Shown piece by piece: positions 47,665-62,061 of a stretch of DNA of 64,000 bases. Made by a program: the position numbers and the translations under genes. The DNA comes from Apiotrichum sp. Y4204 (taxonomy: Eukaryota > Basidiomycota > Tremellomycetes > Trichosporonales > Trichosporonaceae), in contig JAMYHL010000118.1 of the NCBI GenBank assembly GCA_025531455.1, forward strand, positions 1-64,000, given 5' to 3'. Below the pieces are notes generated by a model, which searched no databases, was not told the DNA's origin, and saw only the letters and a program-made list of their open reading frames with translations. Numbering within the stretch: the stretch's first letter is position 1; the number at the start of each line of letters is the position of its first letter.

Positions 47665-48120
47665 TAGTTAGTCTTGGGAATTTAGTAGAGCATGCAGGCA
47701 TCACCGCTGGCGCTGGAGCCGTTGCATGACTGCCCTCACGCCTTGGACGGGTAGTGAGGGCCTGCAACTCTTTAGGCGTTATCGTCCAGTACCCCACAAC
47801 ACCCTCTTCCCACCTTCGCGTGCGCTGATTTCCTTAGCTGCTCACTTCGGGAAACTGACATCGAACTTTTAGACCTGACAGCTTCCACTGGCGTCTCTGA
47901 GTGACTGCCATCTTCGTCTCTCCAGTGTTCATCTCAATGAGTGGAAGTGGAGTCAGTCGATGTTATTTACGAAATAAAAGGTACAGTCAGAGCCGCCTCT
48001 CCCTTTATCTGCCGCATTCTGCTCTTCGTGTCCACTCCCTTTCAATCCCACACTGTCGCACCATGCAGAGGGGAGTGCATACATCATCAATACCCAGCGC
48101 TGTCCGTCGCGTCCGTCGTG
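47665..48120. other. Convergent 3' intergenic region PheRS / bL36m
   Basis: 456 bp between converging genes; nothing further is recognised. Confidence 0.4.
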
Positions 48121-48600
48121 TTATCCCTGGCGCTGGTGGGTCAGCCTACGCCGATCCTCAAGTGCTCACCTGCTTGTGCTTGGGGTTCCGGGAGCAAAGA
48201 ACGTAGATGCGGCCTTTCCTGCAATGTTAGCTATATCACAGCCGGAGAAGAGCAGGCAGGACAGCAAAGCAGGAAAGCGGCGAGGCGCCCAACATTTTCC
48301 CCTCAGCTCGCGCTCCCTCACGCCTCGTCGCACCATCGGCAATGTCTCTCCCTACATCCCAACTCACCTCCGCACAATCGAACACCCATCACAGAACCGC
48401 TTAACGCTGCTGCGGACCTTCATCCCGCGAACCTGCCCGAGAGCGCGGAGCGCCTGGGGAGCAGCCGGTGCGCGGGCAAGGCGGGCGGCACCGAAAGCCG
48501 GAATCGCGAGAGTCGGACGAACGGCCGCGTGCGAGGAGCACGCGCGCGCAGTGAGAGGCGCAGAGGTGGCGAGGCGGAGGCCGCGGAAGAGGGCGAACAT
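48121..48600 (-). CDS. RTC6: Mitochondrial large-subunit ribosomal protein bL36m
   Basis: Zinc-binding protein near the peptidyl-transferase region of the mitochondrial ribosome. Three exons (48368-48600, 48170-48218, 48121-48132) give 97 residues. Residues 1-59 are an Ala/Arg-rich presequence. Mature bL36 starts at about Met60 (MKVRSSVKRFCDGCSIVRRK, then GRIYVLCSRNPKHKQRQG). The zinc ligands are C70, C73, C86 and H92, the CCCH pattern of bL36. The last exon is only 12 nt and encodes RQG plus stop; without removing the 37-nt intron the protein would end KHKQVST. The universal bL36 ending KHKQRQG supports the spliced form. Confidence 0.93.
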
Positions 48601-50857
<2,257 letters not shown>

Positions 50858-51424
50858 ATTATGGTCTGTTGGTGGATGGGAGAGAAAATCACAGCAGGGC
50901 GATGTCGGGAAAAACCAAGTTAGCAAAACCGCGCGTCGCAGTAGGGGAGACGGTCCGTGTTTGCGGGTGGAGGACGGGATGGTGCACAAATAGCAAGTAG
51001 GCAATCGGGTGGGATGCGGATGAGAACGCGATATGTCAGCGAATGGACGGAAAGCTTATAGGAAGGGACAACGATAGATCGAGGCTCACCTGTCTAGAAC
51101 AAGGGCTCGATTGGCAGTCTGCTATAGCACAGTGAAGGAAGAGGCTGGTAGGCGCCGATAAAACGTATCGTATTAGACGAGGTGGAAAGCGCAACAGCCC
51201 TAATACCCAGAGATGCGATGTCTAAGATCGGTGACGAGGATGGCCAAAGTGGGCGGTGGGAAACAAAGCTGGGATCTGGAAAACGAACAGGATGTGATGA
51301 ACTTGTGATCCGTAAGATGTGATGTGCACAGAGGATGGGAAGATGAATGTGATTATTTTATAAGCGTGCGCAAAGAGAGAAATATGTCGTCAGTGAATGG
51401 TTGGTAGGAGCCGTTTGTCGCACA

Positions 51425-51530
51425 AAGGATGGCGATGTTGATGGTGATGATGGTGGTGGTGTTGGTAGTGATGGAGGTGATGGTGGTGATGGTAGTAGTG
51501 GTGGTGGTGGTGGCTGCAGTTGTGGTGGAT
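51425..51530. repeat. GGT/GAT trinucleotide-like microsatellite
   Basis: Imperfect run of GAT, GGT and AGT triplets on the plus strand (CCA/ATC on the other). Any reading frame through it is low-complexity and should not be read as protein. Confidence 0.85.
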
Positions 51531-51861
51531 GTGCACAGTGTGGGTGTGCAATGCAAATGGCCGTGCGTGCGGAAGTGCGGGTGTGTGTGGGTGTGCGGGT
51601 GCGGTTCTCTTTCAAGCTTGCAAGCTTTCAACTGCGACTGTGGCGTGGCGCTGGGGGGGGGGGGGCGGAGAGGAGCACGAGTCAAGGCGCGCGATCAGGC
51701 GGAGGCGTGGGTGATTATTGCCCCTTTTTTTCTGTTTGTGGACAGCTGGGCCACTGGCCAGTGGCCAGTTAGCCGCCGAAAGCTCCGTGGGCCGTAATCC
51801 GTCTCTGTACCGTCTTGTCAGATGGTGGCCTATGTTGGCCTTGGTGGGACCCAAAAAAGAA

Positions 51862-51896
<35 letters not shown>

Positions 51897-51930
51897 GGGG
51901 GGGGGGGGGGGCGGGGGGGGGGGGGGGGGG
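51862..51930. repeat. 69-nt guanine tract
   Basis: The plus strand is G34, A, G15, C, G18, preceded by CCCAAAAAAGAA. It can form stacked G-quadruplexes; the minus strand is an equally long C tract about 1 kb upstream of HOG1. Its exact length is likely to be unstable or error-prone in sequencing. Confidence 0.85.
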
Positions 51931-54676
51931 CGAGAAGGGGCGGGGGCGCGGAGCTGTAATGGGAAGAGGGGGGCCCTGGGGCCTGGGGAAGGAGAGAACG
52001 GGCAAAGATTGCGAGCCGAGGGATACAATATACGCGCCTGTGCATAAAGCGGAGCTGGTACGTATTACATGTGCGATAATAGCCTATGAATGCCCGATAT
52101 TAGGGACTCATTTGCTCAAGCTATAGAAGTATTTCACAGTGCACAGACCCAGTTAAACAAATGTCCGGTCACAGGTCAGCGGCCGCACAGCGGCCGTACG
52201 ACTTTCTACAGTAGATCCCTCCTTGGCGCACAATTGCATTGAAATCACAAAAAAAAAAAATAGCTTTTCAACAAGTGCGCGAGATCCTTCAACACTCCTG
52301 GCAGAGCACTCCCCGACTATAGAGACCCACTGTAGGTAACTAGAGTGTTAGGGATCAGGGAATCAGTGAGCAACGCATCATGGCTCTAGATAATCAGTTA
52401 ATCTGGATCGAAATCGGTCCGAATCATCCTAACACGCCATATGCGCTGGGGATGATTGGATAAACAGCAGAGTGCAAGTGCAGAGTAGCGCAGCAGTGAA
52501 GAAGGCAAGGAATCTTGGGATCTTGGATATCTTAGATGTGTGGGGTCGGGGGTTCCGGTGCCCTGGCGATCCTGACGGGGCCTGACGCCTGCCCTGACGG
52601 GAGGGGCAGCCGGGGCAGCTTGCAGCTTGCAGCCTGCAGCCTGCCAAACCTGCAGCGCGGAGCGGAGAAGACGGAGAAGAGAAGATACATAGGGATGCTC
52701 GGCTTCGGCGCATGTGTGGCACAGTAGGCTGGACGGCAGATTGAGAGGGTAAATCGTTACTTTTATGTCTATTCATTTTGATCAGATCACAATATCCACG
52801 CACGCAGATGCTCAAGCGCCGAAGCGCCGAGGGGGAGGCCAGGCGCCGAGCAGTCGGCACGTCGGCAGTACATATTATTTGTCAAACGTCGGTACGTCGG
52901 CTGGAGACGGTATAGTAGGCGCGCCGCGCTTATTAAACGACATCCAGTATCTGTAGTTGCCCAAGGCTCAAGATCTCGAGATTGTAGACAACCTGGTTTA
53001 GAAGTGGTATTGTGCCTAATAAGGTACCATACACCATACACACACTGTACACGGAGTACAGAATGTCTAACCATCCGGTGACACCCTTGTGTGGGCCCTG
53101 TGTGCCCTGAGCCCGTGAGAAGCTGCGATGGGCGCCAGAGGGGAAGAGCCGGGCAGGCCGGGCAGGCCGGGCAGGTCTCAGTTCGCGCAGGTCACTCATG
53201 CACTCGCACTCACTCTTCAAGTGGGCCAAAGTGCGGTGGGTCTGCTTGCCGACTGGGCTGCAGTCGCTCACCAGAGGAGTGCTCTCGGTATCGCCTGTCC
53301 TTCACATGCGCAGATGTTTTATACCAAGTCATACAGGTGCAGATGTGCTCCATATCTGTGCGCGCACACGGAGAAACCATTATTAGAATTATGGTGACTG
53401 GTGACTACGACCATGTCCCAAAGTGTTAAAGACTCGACGCCACCGACAGCATCGTGCATGGAGGATACGCAGACAGAACTGTGTGGGTTGCGTGGGTGGC
53501 GCTTGTTTTCGCGGTGTTTGAGCGGATATGCCACCACTGCTCTCTCCAGCTCTCCAGGTCTCCAGATTGTGGCACACAGGTACACAACAGAACCCAGGAC
53601 TGACCGAAGTCTCGGCGCCTCTCGGCATGCAGCAATCAATGGTAGCCGCGTAGCCGGTGACTTCCAGACGACAGCTTTGGAGTCGCCCCGCAAGAGCAAG
53701 CCAAAAGCACTCCGACAACGGGCTGCCGCCGACAGGGATGGCGGTTCGCTGTCCCCCGACTTGCACGACAGTACGTTAACTACCGTTGCCGCCCAAGACT
53801 ATGCCACCAACCGCTACTGTCTTCAATCAACAACACTTCATGCCCTCACGACACAAAACTGATCTGTTCGGAAATGTTTCGCGCCCCGCCCTGGTGCCTT
53901 GTCTGCAATCCAGCAAGATGTCGCGTCGCGCTTACCGCGGTAATCGGGCACTGCGATTATCCCATGACGTGGGCCACACCGGGGTGCGAGAGGGGGGGTG
54001 CGAAGGAATGCGCCCACAGGGCTTATGCCGTACCCGTGATGCCCTGCCTAGAAGTTCTGGTTCTTGCTCACCTTTGGCTTAAGCTAAGCAACCCACTATT
54101 GGAGGCGGCGGGCCAAGGTCTTGACGTCATGCTGAGTCCATTATCCGGCCCTGGGGTCTGGCCACCCTCTGTCCTGCATCTTGTGGTAACTGGCAAGCAC
54201 TTCAGCAAACAACAGGGAGTTGCCAGGGGAACAACGGACAACGAGGCTTTCCGACTGGCAGGCCGGAGCGCCGGCGCGGCGGCAGAGTTGACACAGACAT
54301 GTGCTACGTACCACATGCCACGACCTCGATCGTACGCGATCATGGATCAGTACTAGATCGGGGTCGAATCGGGAGCTCGAAATCCCCCGCAAGTATGACT
54401 CATCGTCGAAACCGTTCAAATCAGAGGTAGGAGGTCACCGCAAGCCATGTCCCAATATTTCCGGGAAATCCGCGTCCTCGTTCCTTGGCCCTCAGCCCTT
54501 GGTCACTCGGCCCCCGGCATCCGACGCTTCGCGCTCGGCGATATGCTCACATGGTCATATCTTGCTATCCAGTATGCTATGGCGCTCTCCACGATGCCTC
54601 CGCCGCGCTCCAAGATTGTGGCAAGTCACTAAAACTAGCTACAATCAATTAGCCAATGGCCCCACTGTGGGGCAGC

Positions 54677-55755
54677 CTAGGAAGGAATGGCCGCGGGCTC
54701 CAACTCCTCTTCCTCCGCCAGCTCCGCGGTCCCCATTGCCTCACCGCCATTGTTGTTGTCGCTTCCGTCGGCAGACCGGAGCGCCAACGGCTGCCCTGGC
54801 AGCTGGCCTAGGAGAGTGAGAACCTCGCTATCCGTATGTCCGAGATTCATCCAGCCCGCACGAAGGCCGTTCTTCACCACTGTCGACAATGCACGCTCCA
54901 ATCCCTCGCTCCTGTAACCGAAAGTCAACAGAAAGGTGAAGAAAGCCAAACATAGAGCGAAGTCGACGGCGAGAGTCCATGTCAGCTTTCTTCCCTCAAC
55001 AGCAAACGCTTCCTTACCGAGTTTGTAGTTCTTTGATCTGCTCGCTCTCGAGGCCTCGTAATCTCTCCAGCTCCTCCTCCAGCGTCTCCAGTCTGTCCGC
55101 AACCATATCTCGCCGTTTGCCCTCTTTCCGTGAACTACGGTACGTTTCACCGAGGACGAGACCTGCGCCGACAAAGAAGAGGAACGTTTCGGCCAACGTC
55201 GTGGCGCCGTTCTGTACAGCTCTGAGCATTGTTAGCAAGAAACAAGATAAAGCACTATGCTTGCTTCTAAGGCGCGGTCCCTCGGAGATCGCGAAGCAAC
55301 TCACTTGGCGTCATTGAGCGGCTTGATGTTCACGGCTTCCTCGTTCAGTAGACCCATGCGCATTCGGGCCTCTGTGCGATGCATGCGCTTCCCGTCAGCC
55401 CAGGTTACCTGGGAGCTCAGGTAAAAGTGGAACACGCACCTGCGCAAGTCCAATACACATGTTGCGGAACGTCTCATGTCTGGATCGGCAGTGAAATGTT
55501 CATGACAAGCGGTAGTAAGAGGGCAAAGTCAGCAACAGTCGAATTGATGTCAGTACTGTGGTCTTGTCCTCGAGAATGCAATAACAGCTAGTTCAAGAGG
55601 AGCTCAGCTCCATGCGCAACTCACTGTGTTGCCTGTGCCTTTATAGTGTTTGCAATGGGCTTGGCAAGGGTCTATTTACGGCGTCAGTGGGCAACAACGA
55701 TAGCAGAGTAAATACGCACCTTAACGGCCAAGCTGAGGATCTTGACGGAGGCCAT
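54677..55755 (-). CDS. OPA3: OPA3-like mitochondrial membrane protein
   Basis: OPA3 family protein, associated with mitochondrial membranes and morphology. Six exons (55720-55755, 55625-55671, 55440-55479, 55305-55387, 55018-55221, 54677-54911) give 214 residues. The start MASVKILSLAVKTLAKPIAN is the family N-terminus. Next come TFRNMCIGLAQ, HRTEARMRMGLLNEEAVNIKPLNDAKAVQNGATTLAETFLFFVGAGLVLGETYR (membrane segment) and a coiled coil (RLETLEEELERLRGLESEQ). The last exon adds a 77-residue acidic-ended tail (EEEELEPAAIPS) not typical of human OPA3. If the last intron is retained, its donor GTAAGG supplies an in-frame TAA right after KELQTR, giving a 138-residue form. Confidence 0.88.
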
Positions 55756-56829
55756 CGTGAGTCCGCTCTTCTTGCTGTGGAATGCCTTGGACGGGGGTGA
55801 AACTGATAATCTGTGGAAGGAATAGAAACAACAAGAAGCGACAGCAGTGCGAACTGGAAATCAGCGGCGTTCACACTTTCTTCTGGTGGCGCGTTGTCGA
55901 CACTGCCGACGCCGCTCGACTGGACGTGGGATCGTGTTACCACTTATGCTGGCTGTGAGCTGTGCTGATCAGATTAGGGAGTTTCAGTCCGTCCTCCAAC
56001 TAGCCGATACCCAATCAGGACACATCCCCGACACGACACCGCGGCCTCTCGGCGGCGGCGTCGTTGGCAGAGGCACAATCCAGCGGCCAGCGGAGATCAC
56101 GTGTGTGTCCGTTATCAACCCTGAGCCTCTTCCTGGTCAGCGCCGACGAGGTGCCCCACACAGCTGCACAGGCACCTGACACTGACACGGTCGAGATGGT
56201 AGCATGGGAGCTCAATCCTGAGATTGATTCGAGAGCTAGAGAGTTATGCCGAGCTAGCTAACGACCACTACCAAGACGACAAGATAACAAACCTGAACAT
56301 TACACGAGCAAGCTACATAGAGCGAACAAATGGGTTACCCCCGCAACATTCCTTTAGCATCCCACAACTTCCAGCAGCCAAGGAACAGGACCCCATACGT
56401 ATCCCAACGTCTGTCCGAGAATCATCTGCTTGGTGATCGGTAACTCAGAAGCGACAGTGACACAGCGGCGAGCTTTGAGCTTCGGAGAAGTTCAAAGTTG
56501 TCCCGACTAGTGGCAGGGCAATCAGCGTGTGGGACACTGGCCACTGGACTGGGCACGCCGGACGCACTGGCCGATCTGGAAAGCTACAGGGATCCAGGGG
56601 CCCTTCCGGTGGTCCCAGCGTGATCCCACGCCCGTCGAGCACGTCAAGTGAACGACAAGTTGACACAATTGTGCAAGGTCACACCATTATTCTCCTTTCT
56701 CCAAACACATCTCTCATTCCTTGACGTGCATGTCGCTGTCTCTGTATGGACTCCCGATGTCCCTTGCGAGATGACCTCGACATCCAATCCAGGTGATACC
56801 GCAGACGCGGAGCGTCTTGAACGACTAGT
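55756..56829. other. Divergent intergenic region OPA3 / RNA-dependent RNA polymerase
   Basis: 1.07 kb between divergent starts. An in-frame-looking ATG at 56771 reaches a stop at 56837 without a usable junction, so I start the polymerase at 56830. No other gene is seen. Confidence 0.4.
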
Positions 56830-59800
56830 ATGTCGGTGATCTTTTTGAACTGGTACTCATTCCAGTACAACGTCTTTCGGGAGGATGTCAAGCTTCCCCT
56901 GCCCCCTTTCGAAACATTACCGTGTGACAACCGTACGCTGTCACGCATCCATGAGGGATTCCGGAGTCTGGTCATCGAGTTTCCAGACTTTGTGGAGAGC
57001 TTCATCGAGGAGACCGCTGACCACTTTCGCGTTAAGAGCGAGAATGGTTCAGCTTCCACAGAAATGATGCTACGACAGCTGTCCGCTTCCCTCGCCGAGT
57101 TCATGCGCCGAGTCGGTCAGCCCCGGTCGCCTAGCTCGTCTGACGTTGTGTCGTTCTTCGACAGCAGCGATGATGAAGCCAGCCTAGATCATGGAGACCG
57201 CCCCGAATTTCAAGAGGAAGACCCGATAGTGTTGACCGACGACGATCTCGAGAGTCATAGCTCAGACTCCCCTTCGCCCCGGCCACGACGATTGTTCTTC
57301 ACCCCTGTGGGATCCATACCCGTCGAGGACAATATTCACATTCAAGAGATTCCCGATGACGAAAGCGAGGAAGATCCCTTCGAGGTTTTGGCTACAAGGG
57401 GGCGCGCGCGGTACATCAATGGCACCAGGTCGAAACCGAGAGCTGCAACAGGTATGTATCCGTGACTGTGGAGGGTTGTTGAGTCGCCTCATCGCCCTTG
57501 CATTCCTCTTGCTCTATCCTTTGCCATGCTCACATCTGCAGACGACACCTCGTCAAGCTCGTACACAACGGCAAGCACTTTCTCGACTCCTCAAAAACGC
57601 AAGCACTTTAGCGAGCTTGACATATCTGATCTCGAGGCGGACAGTCCCTCACGCCGACGTCTTGAAGCCATCAGGAGGGAGCTAAATGGCTCCTCTCCCA
57701 CTAAAATCAACAATGGTCAAGCACAATCAGTGCCGGCCACTCCGTTGGCACGACCAGCAAACCACACAGGGGCCACTGGTTTTCTGAATAAACTCAACCT
57801 GTCCACGCGTACGCCGGATACCGACACGACTTTGACTCCTCTCGCCAGCCGTATTGCGTCGTCTCTCAAAGCGCCTTCGAGGCAGCCTTCCAAAGCCGAG
57901 TTGGGCCGGTGGGATTCCAGTTACCCTATCGTAGCGCCCTCCCGCGACGAGGAATTTGTCGAGCTTCTTCCGCGGAACTCGTATCAAGGTGTCTTAAATA
58001 ACAGGGGCGTCAGCTTCTACGTCCAGTGGGAATTGGAACGGCACGTCTACGACAATGACGAGGTCGAGTGGTGTGACTTCCAGTTTTCTGATTTCGACAA
58101 ACTGGTCGGCAAGGCAGCAGATATTTTACCCCGCATACCTTCCATTGTGCGCTCCATCCTAGAGCGGAAACGCAGGCTGCCGCCTTCTGGCGTCTTGCGT
58201 GGTGACATACACAATACTCCTTCCCCTCAGACATGCGCCGAGCTGGACCTCGAGGAAGCTTCTATTCGATCGGAAGAAGGACAGTGCGGTGGTCGAGTTG
58301 CATTCGCCATCTCGGTGTGGCCCAAGAACGTGGCCTCGACAACATCAGCTGCAAGCAACACTACCAACTGTCCGTTTACATTTCGTCTGTGCCCCGTAGA
58401 TCCTCCGTCGAAGTCGACCCGTTTGGCGCGAATGTTCGGATCGCGACGGGTTCTTCATCTCCGCTTCAGCAGGGTGGACCGTGTGAAGCTGTTCGTAATG
58501 TTTCGTGGCCGCGCACTTGTTCTCTTCGGTAAAGTGTTTCGCGTCTTGTTTGTCCAGCCAGACAGTGACTCGGCCGTCGCCATCGAGACCAACGACCAAC
58601 CTCCAGGGTACCCACCTCTACTCAAGCCACTAATGCCGAGCTTCTTGGAACTGTTGGGCTGGTTCAACGATCTTTGGGCGAAACCGAATCAGGCGATGGC
58701 GAAATGGGCATCCCGATTCCAGCTCGTGCTGTCAGACTCGGTTCCGGCACTATATGTCGAGCCCAATGCAATTGCGGTCATCGGGGACATTGTATGTGCC
58801 TCAGCAAAGGATCCCAGCCGGCCAGAGACGGTTGAAATTCTGACTGACGGCTGTGGCTTGATGTGTAGGTGAAGGATCTGTCAAGTCGCTGAAGCCGTAG
58901 CCGAAGAATTAGCGAGGAGGATCCTGCAGCAGCCTGTCTTTGCGCACCTTGATTCCCGCCCATGTTCCGTTCAGATGCGAATTGGCGGCGCCAAAGGCCT
59001 TTTATCACTCATGAGCCCAAGACAACAGGACCTCTACCCCGGCAAGCACATTATCCTTCGTGATTCCATGATCAAGTCGGAAGCGCGTGACAAACACAAG
59101 CTCCATCCCGCTCTGTCCACTCTTGACGTCCTGCGCGTCGACTACATGAAAGTGGGCGCCACATTGTCAAGCGAGCCTATCATCGTCTTGGAACACAATG
59201 GAGTACCGACCGAGGTCCTACTACGAATGGCCCAGAACGGGTTGGAGGAGATCAAGCGTGTGTTCCTTCCTACGCCACATGAGGGTGAGACGCCAGAGGA
59301 CGTGGCAGAACGCCTTATCTCCGCTACTTACCGTCTCGGCGGCGTCGCTACGGAGCGCCGGAGACGGGACGTGGTAGCCAAAGGGCATAGTGCCAAGGTC
59401 GCCGGTGTCATCTCTGGCATGTTTTCAGCATCGTCGGAAGAGGAGGCCGCGAAGGAGACTGATCTCCCGTTAGCGGAAAGGTGAGTTGATCAACACTTGT
59501 GGTTAACACGCTAACATGACAGACTTTACGAGATTCTCCTCGCCGGCTACATACCGACAGTCAACAAATGCGCATACGCTGCAAGTCTTCTCCGATCACT
59601 CGTGAGGACGCTGTCAGACAAAGCTGTAAGGGACTTCAAGATCTCAGTGGATCAGAGCGCGACTGCGTTTATTGTGCCTGACTCAACGGGTGTGTTGGCA
59701 CCTGACGAGATCTTCGTGTCGTTTTCGTCGGACCAGCCTGTCGACCCAGTGACGCGGCGTCGAATGATGTTTCTCGAGGGCGAATGTCTCTTGTTCCGTT

Positions 59801-61185
59801 ATCCTTGCAAGTTACCTACCGATGTCCGCAAGTGCAAGGCCGTTGTGAAACCGGAGCTCTTCCATCTCCGCGACTGTATTGTTTTATCCGCCAACAGCGA
59901 GCTGTGTACGGCGTCTCCGGCGAGCTTCCTGGGGGGAGGCGATTACGATGGCGACACTGCGACCGTCATCTGGGACCCAGCATTGGTAACCCCGTTTCGA
60001 AACGCTCCTACCGAGCTTGCTGTTCCCCCGCCAAATTTCCAGTCCAACTTTGTCAAGCAGGTAACCTCTGTACACGAAGTTCTTGATGCGGTGGGAAGCG
60101 ACTGTGACGACGCCACTCTTATCACAAACCTACAGCATTTCCTCCTTGGTGCAATGCTAGACGAACAATTGGCCGGCATTTATTCGAGTTTACACGATAC
60201 GTCGGTGTACATCCGCGGTTGTGGCCATCCCCAAACGATGAGGCTTGCTCACATGTTCTGCTCGGTGCTCGATGCACGCAAGAGCGGCCTGAGCGTACCT
60301 CACGACATCCGGATGTCGGATCGTAGGAAGAATGTCGGGGAGGTAGCATGGAGGCGACACAAGAAGGGAAAAGACGACAGCCTGGAGAACATTACCTACG
60401 CCCAACGACCTCTGCAACTCGGGAGGTTTATTGTGAGATCTAACTTCCGTCAAGCCTCAAGCTGACCTTTAGATGGACATTCTCTTCAACGCCGTGGAGG
60501 CCAAGCAGATTGAGATACTTGCCTCATTTCCGGACCCCAGCCGCGAGGCGATCAGTGAGGATTACTCTGGGTTCACAGAATCGTTCAAGTACCTCGTGGC
60601 GCGGCCAACAGTGGCAGACCTTCCAGATGTGGACACCAAGTTTGGTATACAGGTCAACATGTTGGACAGGCATGTCAAATACTGTCTCAGGCTCTGGACG
60701 TTTATCCACACGAAGATTGACGACACCCCCATTGCCGAACTGTACAAGACACTGTGGACTGGCGGGGATTTCTCGTCTTGTCGCGCCGTGAACCGCTCTG
60801 AACGCAAAGGCAAGAAATCTGAAGACCACGCGCAACGCAAGATTGCAGCTCGCATGCAAGAGCTTACCTTGGTGTGGCGCGACGGTCTGCAGCTTGAGCA
60901 GGTGCCGCTGCTTGCCCCCTTTGGGCGGGAGGACATGCTTGCCGAACTTAAGGTTGCGTGCGCGATTCAAGCAACCACCAAAAAGCGGGCGACGGTCAAG
61001 GTCCCGTGAGTTGAACGACCTAGTCTCTGGTTTCCGTTGCCATAGCAGTAGCTGACATGTCCAGATTTGAGCTTGATCTCGCCACCATGTGTGCCATGAA
61101 GGCGCGTATGGACGGCCCGACCCGCTGTGTCCCGGCTGCCATGGCCACCAGACTCAAGCCGACATTTTCCCACCTCATGAACTAA
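56830..61185 (+). CDS. RDP1: RNA-dependent RNA polymerase (RNAi type, QDE-1/RDP1-like)
   Basis: Cellular RdRP that makes double-stranded RNA for small-RNA silencing. Six exons (56830-57451, 57542-58864, 58901-59480, 59523-60432, 60473-61005, 61065-61185) give 1362 residues. Residues 1-300 are acidic, Ser-rich and poorly conserved. Core motifs: T642-D-G-C-G followed by LMSEELARRIL, QMRIGGAKGLL, LRDSMIKSE, ECLLFRYPCKLPTDVRKCKAV and the catalytic loop GGGDYDGDTATVIWD with Asp982, Asp984 and Asp986. An apparent stop at 58870 lies inside a 36-nt intron (58865-58900); splicing it yields the conserved DGCGLMS. ATG 56830 is the first plausible start, but an upstream exon is possible. No Dicer or Argonaute lies in the window. 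Confidence 0.93.
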
Positions 61186-61450
61186 TCATATCAATACCTC
61201 GCATTGTTATTAGAATACCCCTCTGTCCTGTCCGATTGAAGCTACCCATTGTTACCCATTGTTTAGTATCTCAAATGGAGCCCACGAGGTGCAACGTTTG
61301 TTCAGCCCGTACGGCTCTATCCATAAAGCGGCGAATAAGACCACCGCAATGTAGATGTCTACACACCAGATCTTACCATCTGCCCCAAGCAACAGATACC
61401 GTGAAAATGCAATGCAGAGTGGTGACGTCCTCAAGTCTCGCTGTATATGT

Positions 61451-62061
61451 CTACTGCTTGTTGGCCGCGGTATCAGCCGTGTCGGCGTCGAGCTTGGCCC
61501 ATGCCTCCTGCTTTTTCCGCGTGCGCTCCTTGGACGCCTCGCGGTTACGTGTTGTGCGGTCGACGCGCTGAGGTCAGCAAAGGCTCGTCTACGTGAACTG
61601 ATGCCATCCAAGATGCGCTTTAGCTTGCCGGTGGCCCCTCGCAACGGTCGTTCACTACTGCCCCTCGTCCGCCCAGTTGGCAAAGAACGTTTACAATCCC
61701 AGTCGCGTTCGCCTACCCCAAAGCCGGCCCTTCTCGTCCCTTTAGACCACCTCCCCAGCTCCCTCTCTCCCCTCCATCCCTCTCATCTGTCCACTCCTCG
61801 GCTCACGACTCACCTCCTGACGCAGGCACATGTTGAGCTCATGCTTGGCATTGTTGCACACGCCGAGAAACTTGAACGTCGACGTCGCGTGGCACTCCTC
61901 GAGCGCCTTGATGAGGTCGGCACAAGCTGGCGTCAGACATAACTCGCGAGAGGAGAGGCGAGATCCGGCGAGTTATTTGGACGCCAGTGATTCCAAGAAT
62001 CCACTTTCACCGACCAGGACTTACCCAGCTGGCGTTCCGGGACTCCGAGGGGGGCGTGCAT
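61451..62061 (-). CDS. CMC2: Cytochrome c oxidase assembly factor CMC2 (twin CX9C)
   Basis: Intermembrane-space protein imported by Mia40 and acting in cytochrome oxidase biogenesis. Three exons (62025-62061, 61814-61926, 61451-61567) give 88 residues. After MHAPLGVPERQLA the twin motif reads CADLIKALEEC and CNNAKHELNMC, two exact CX9C pairs, joined by HATSTFKFLGV. A charged tail follows (RVDRTTRNREASKERTRKKQ). The second intron is 246 nt, long for this window, and no extra exon fits inside it because the family runs straight from CLRQE into RVDR. The start at 62061 matches the MHP/MHA beginning of the family. It converges with the RdRP gene (265 bp). Confidence 0.93.

Larger units (their letters stand above)
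50858..54676. other. Non-coding interval between HOG1 5' end and OPA3 3' end
   Basis: 3.8 kb with no supportable gene. It contains a GGT/GAT-rich microsatellite at 51425-51530, the long G tract at 51862-51930, a CCACTGGCCAGTGG palindrome at about 51751, an A run near 52249-52260, a GCAGCTT/GCAGCCT repeat at about 52615-52650 and a GGGCAGGCC triplication at about 53150-53180. It may hold a long HOG1 promoter and leader. Confidence 0.55.

Noticed and set aside
51612..52047. Poly-Gly and poly-Pro reading frames around 51.7-52.0 kb
   Set aside because: Produced by the G homopolymer tract in all frames.
58864..58905. In-frame TGA that seemed to break the RNA-dependent RNA polymerase
   Set aside because: The stop at 58870-58872 lies in a 36-nt GT...AG intron (58865-58900). 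Removing it keeps frame and produces the conserved DGCGLMS motif, so the gene is intact.
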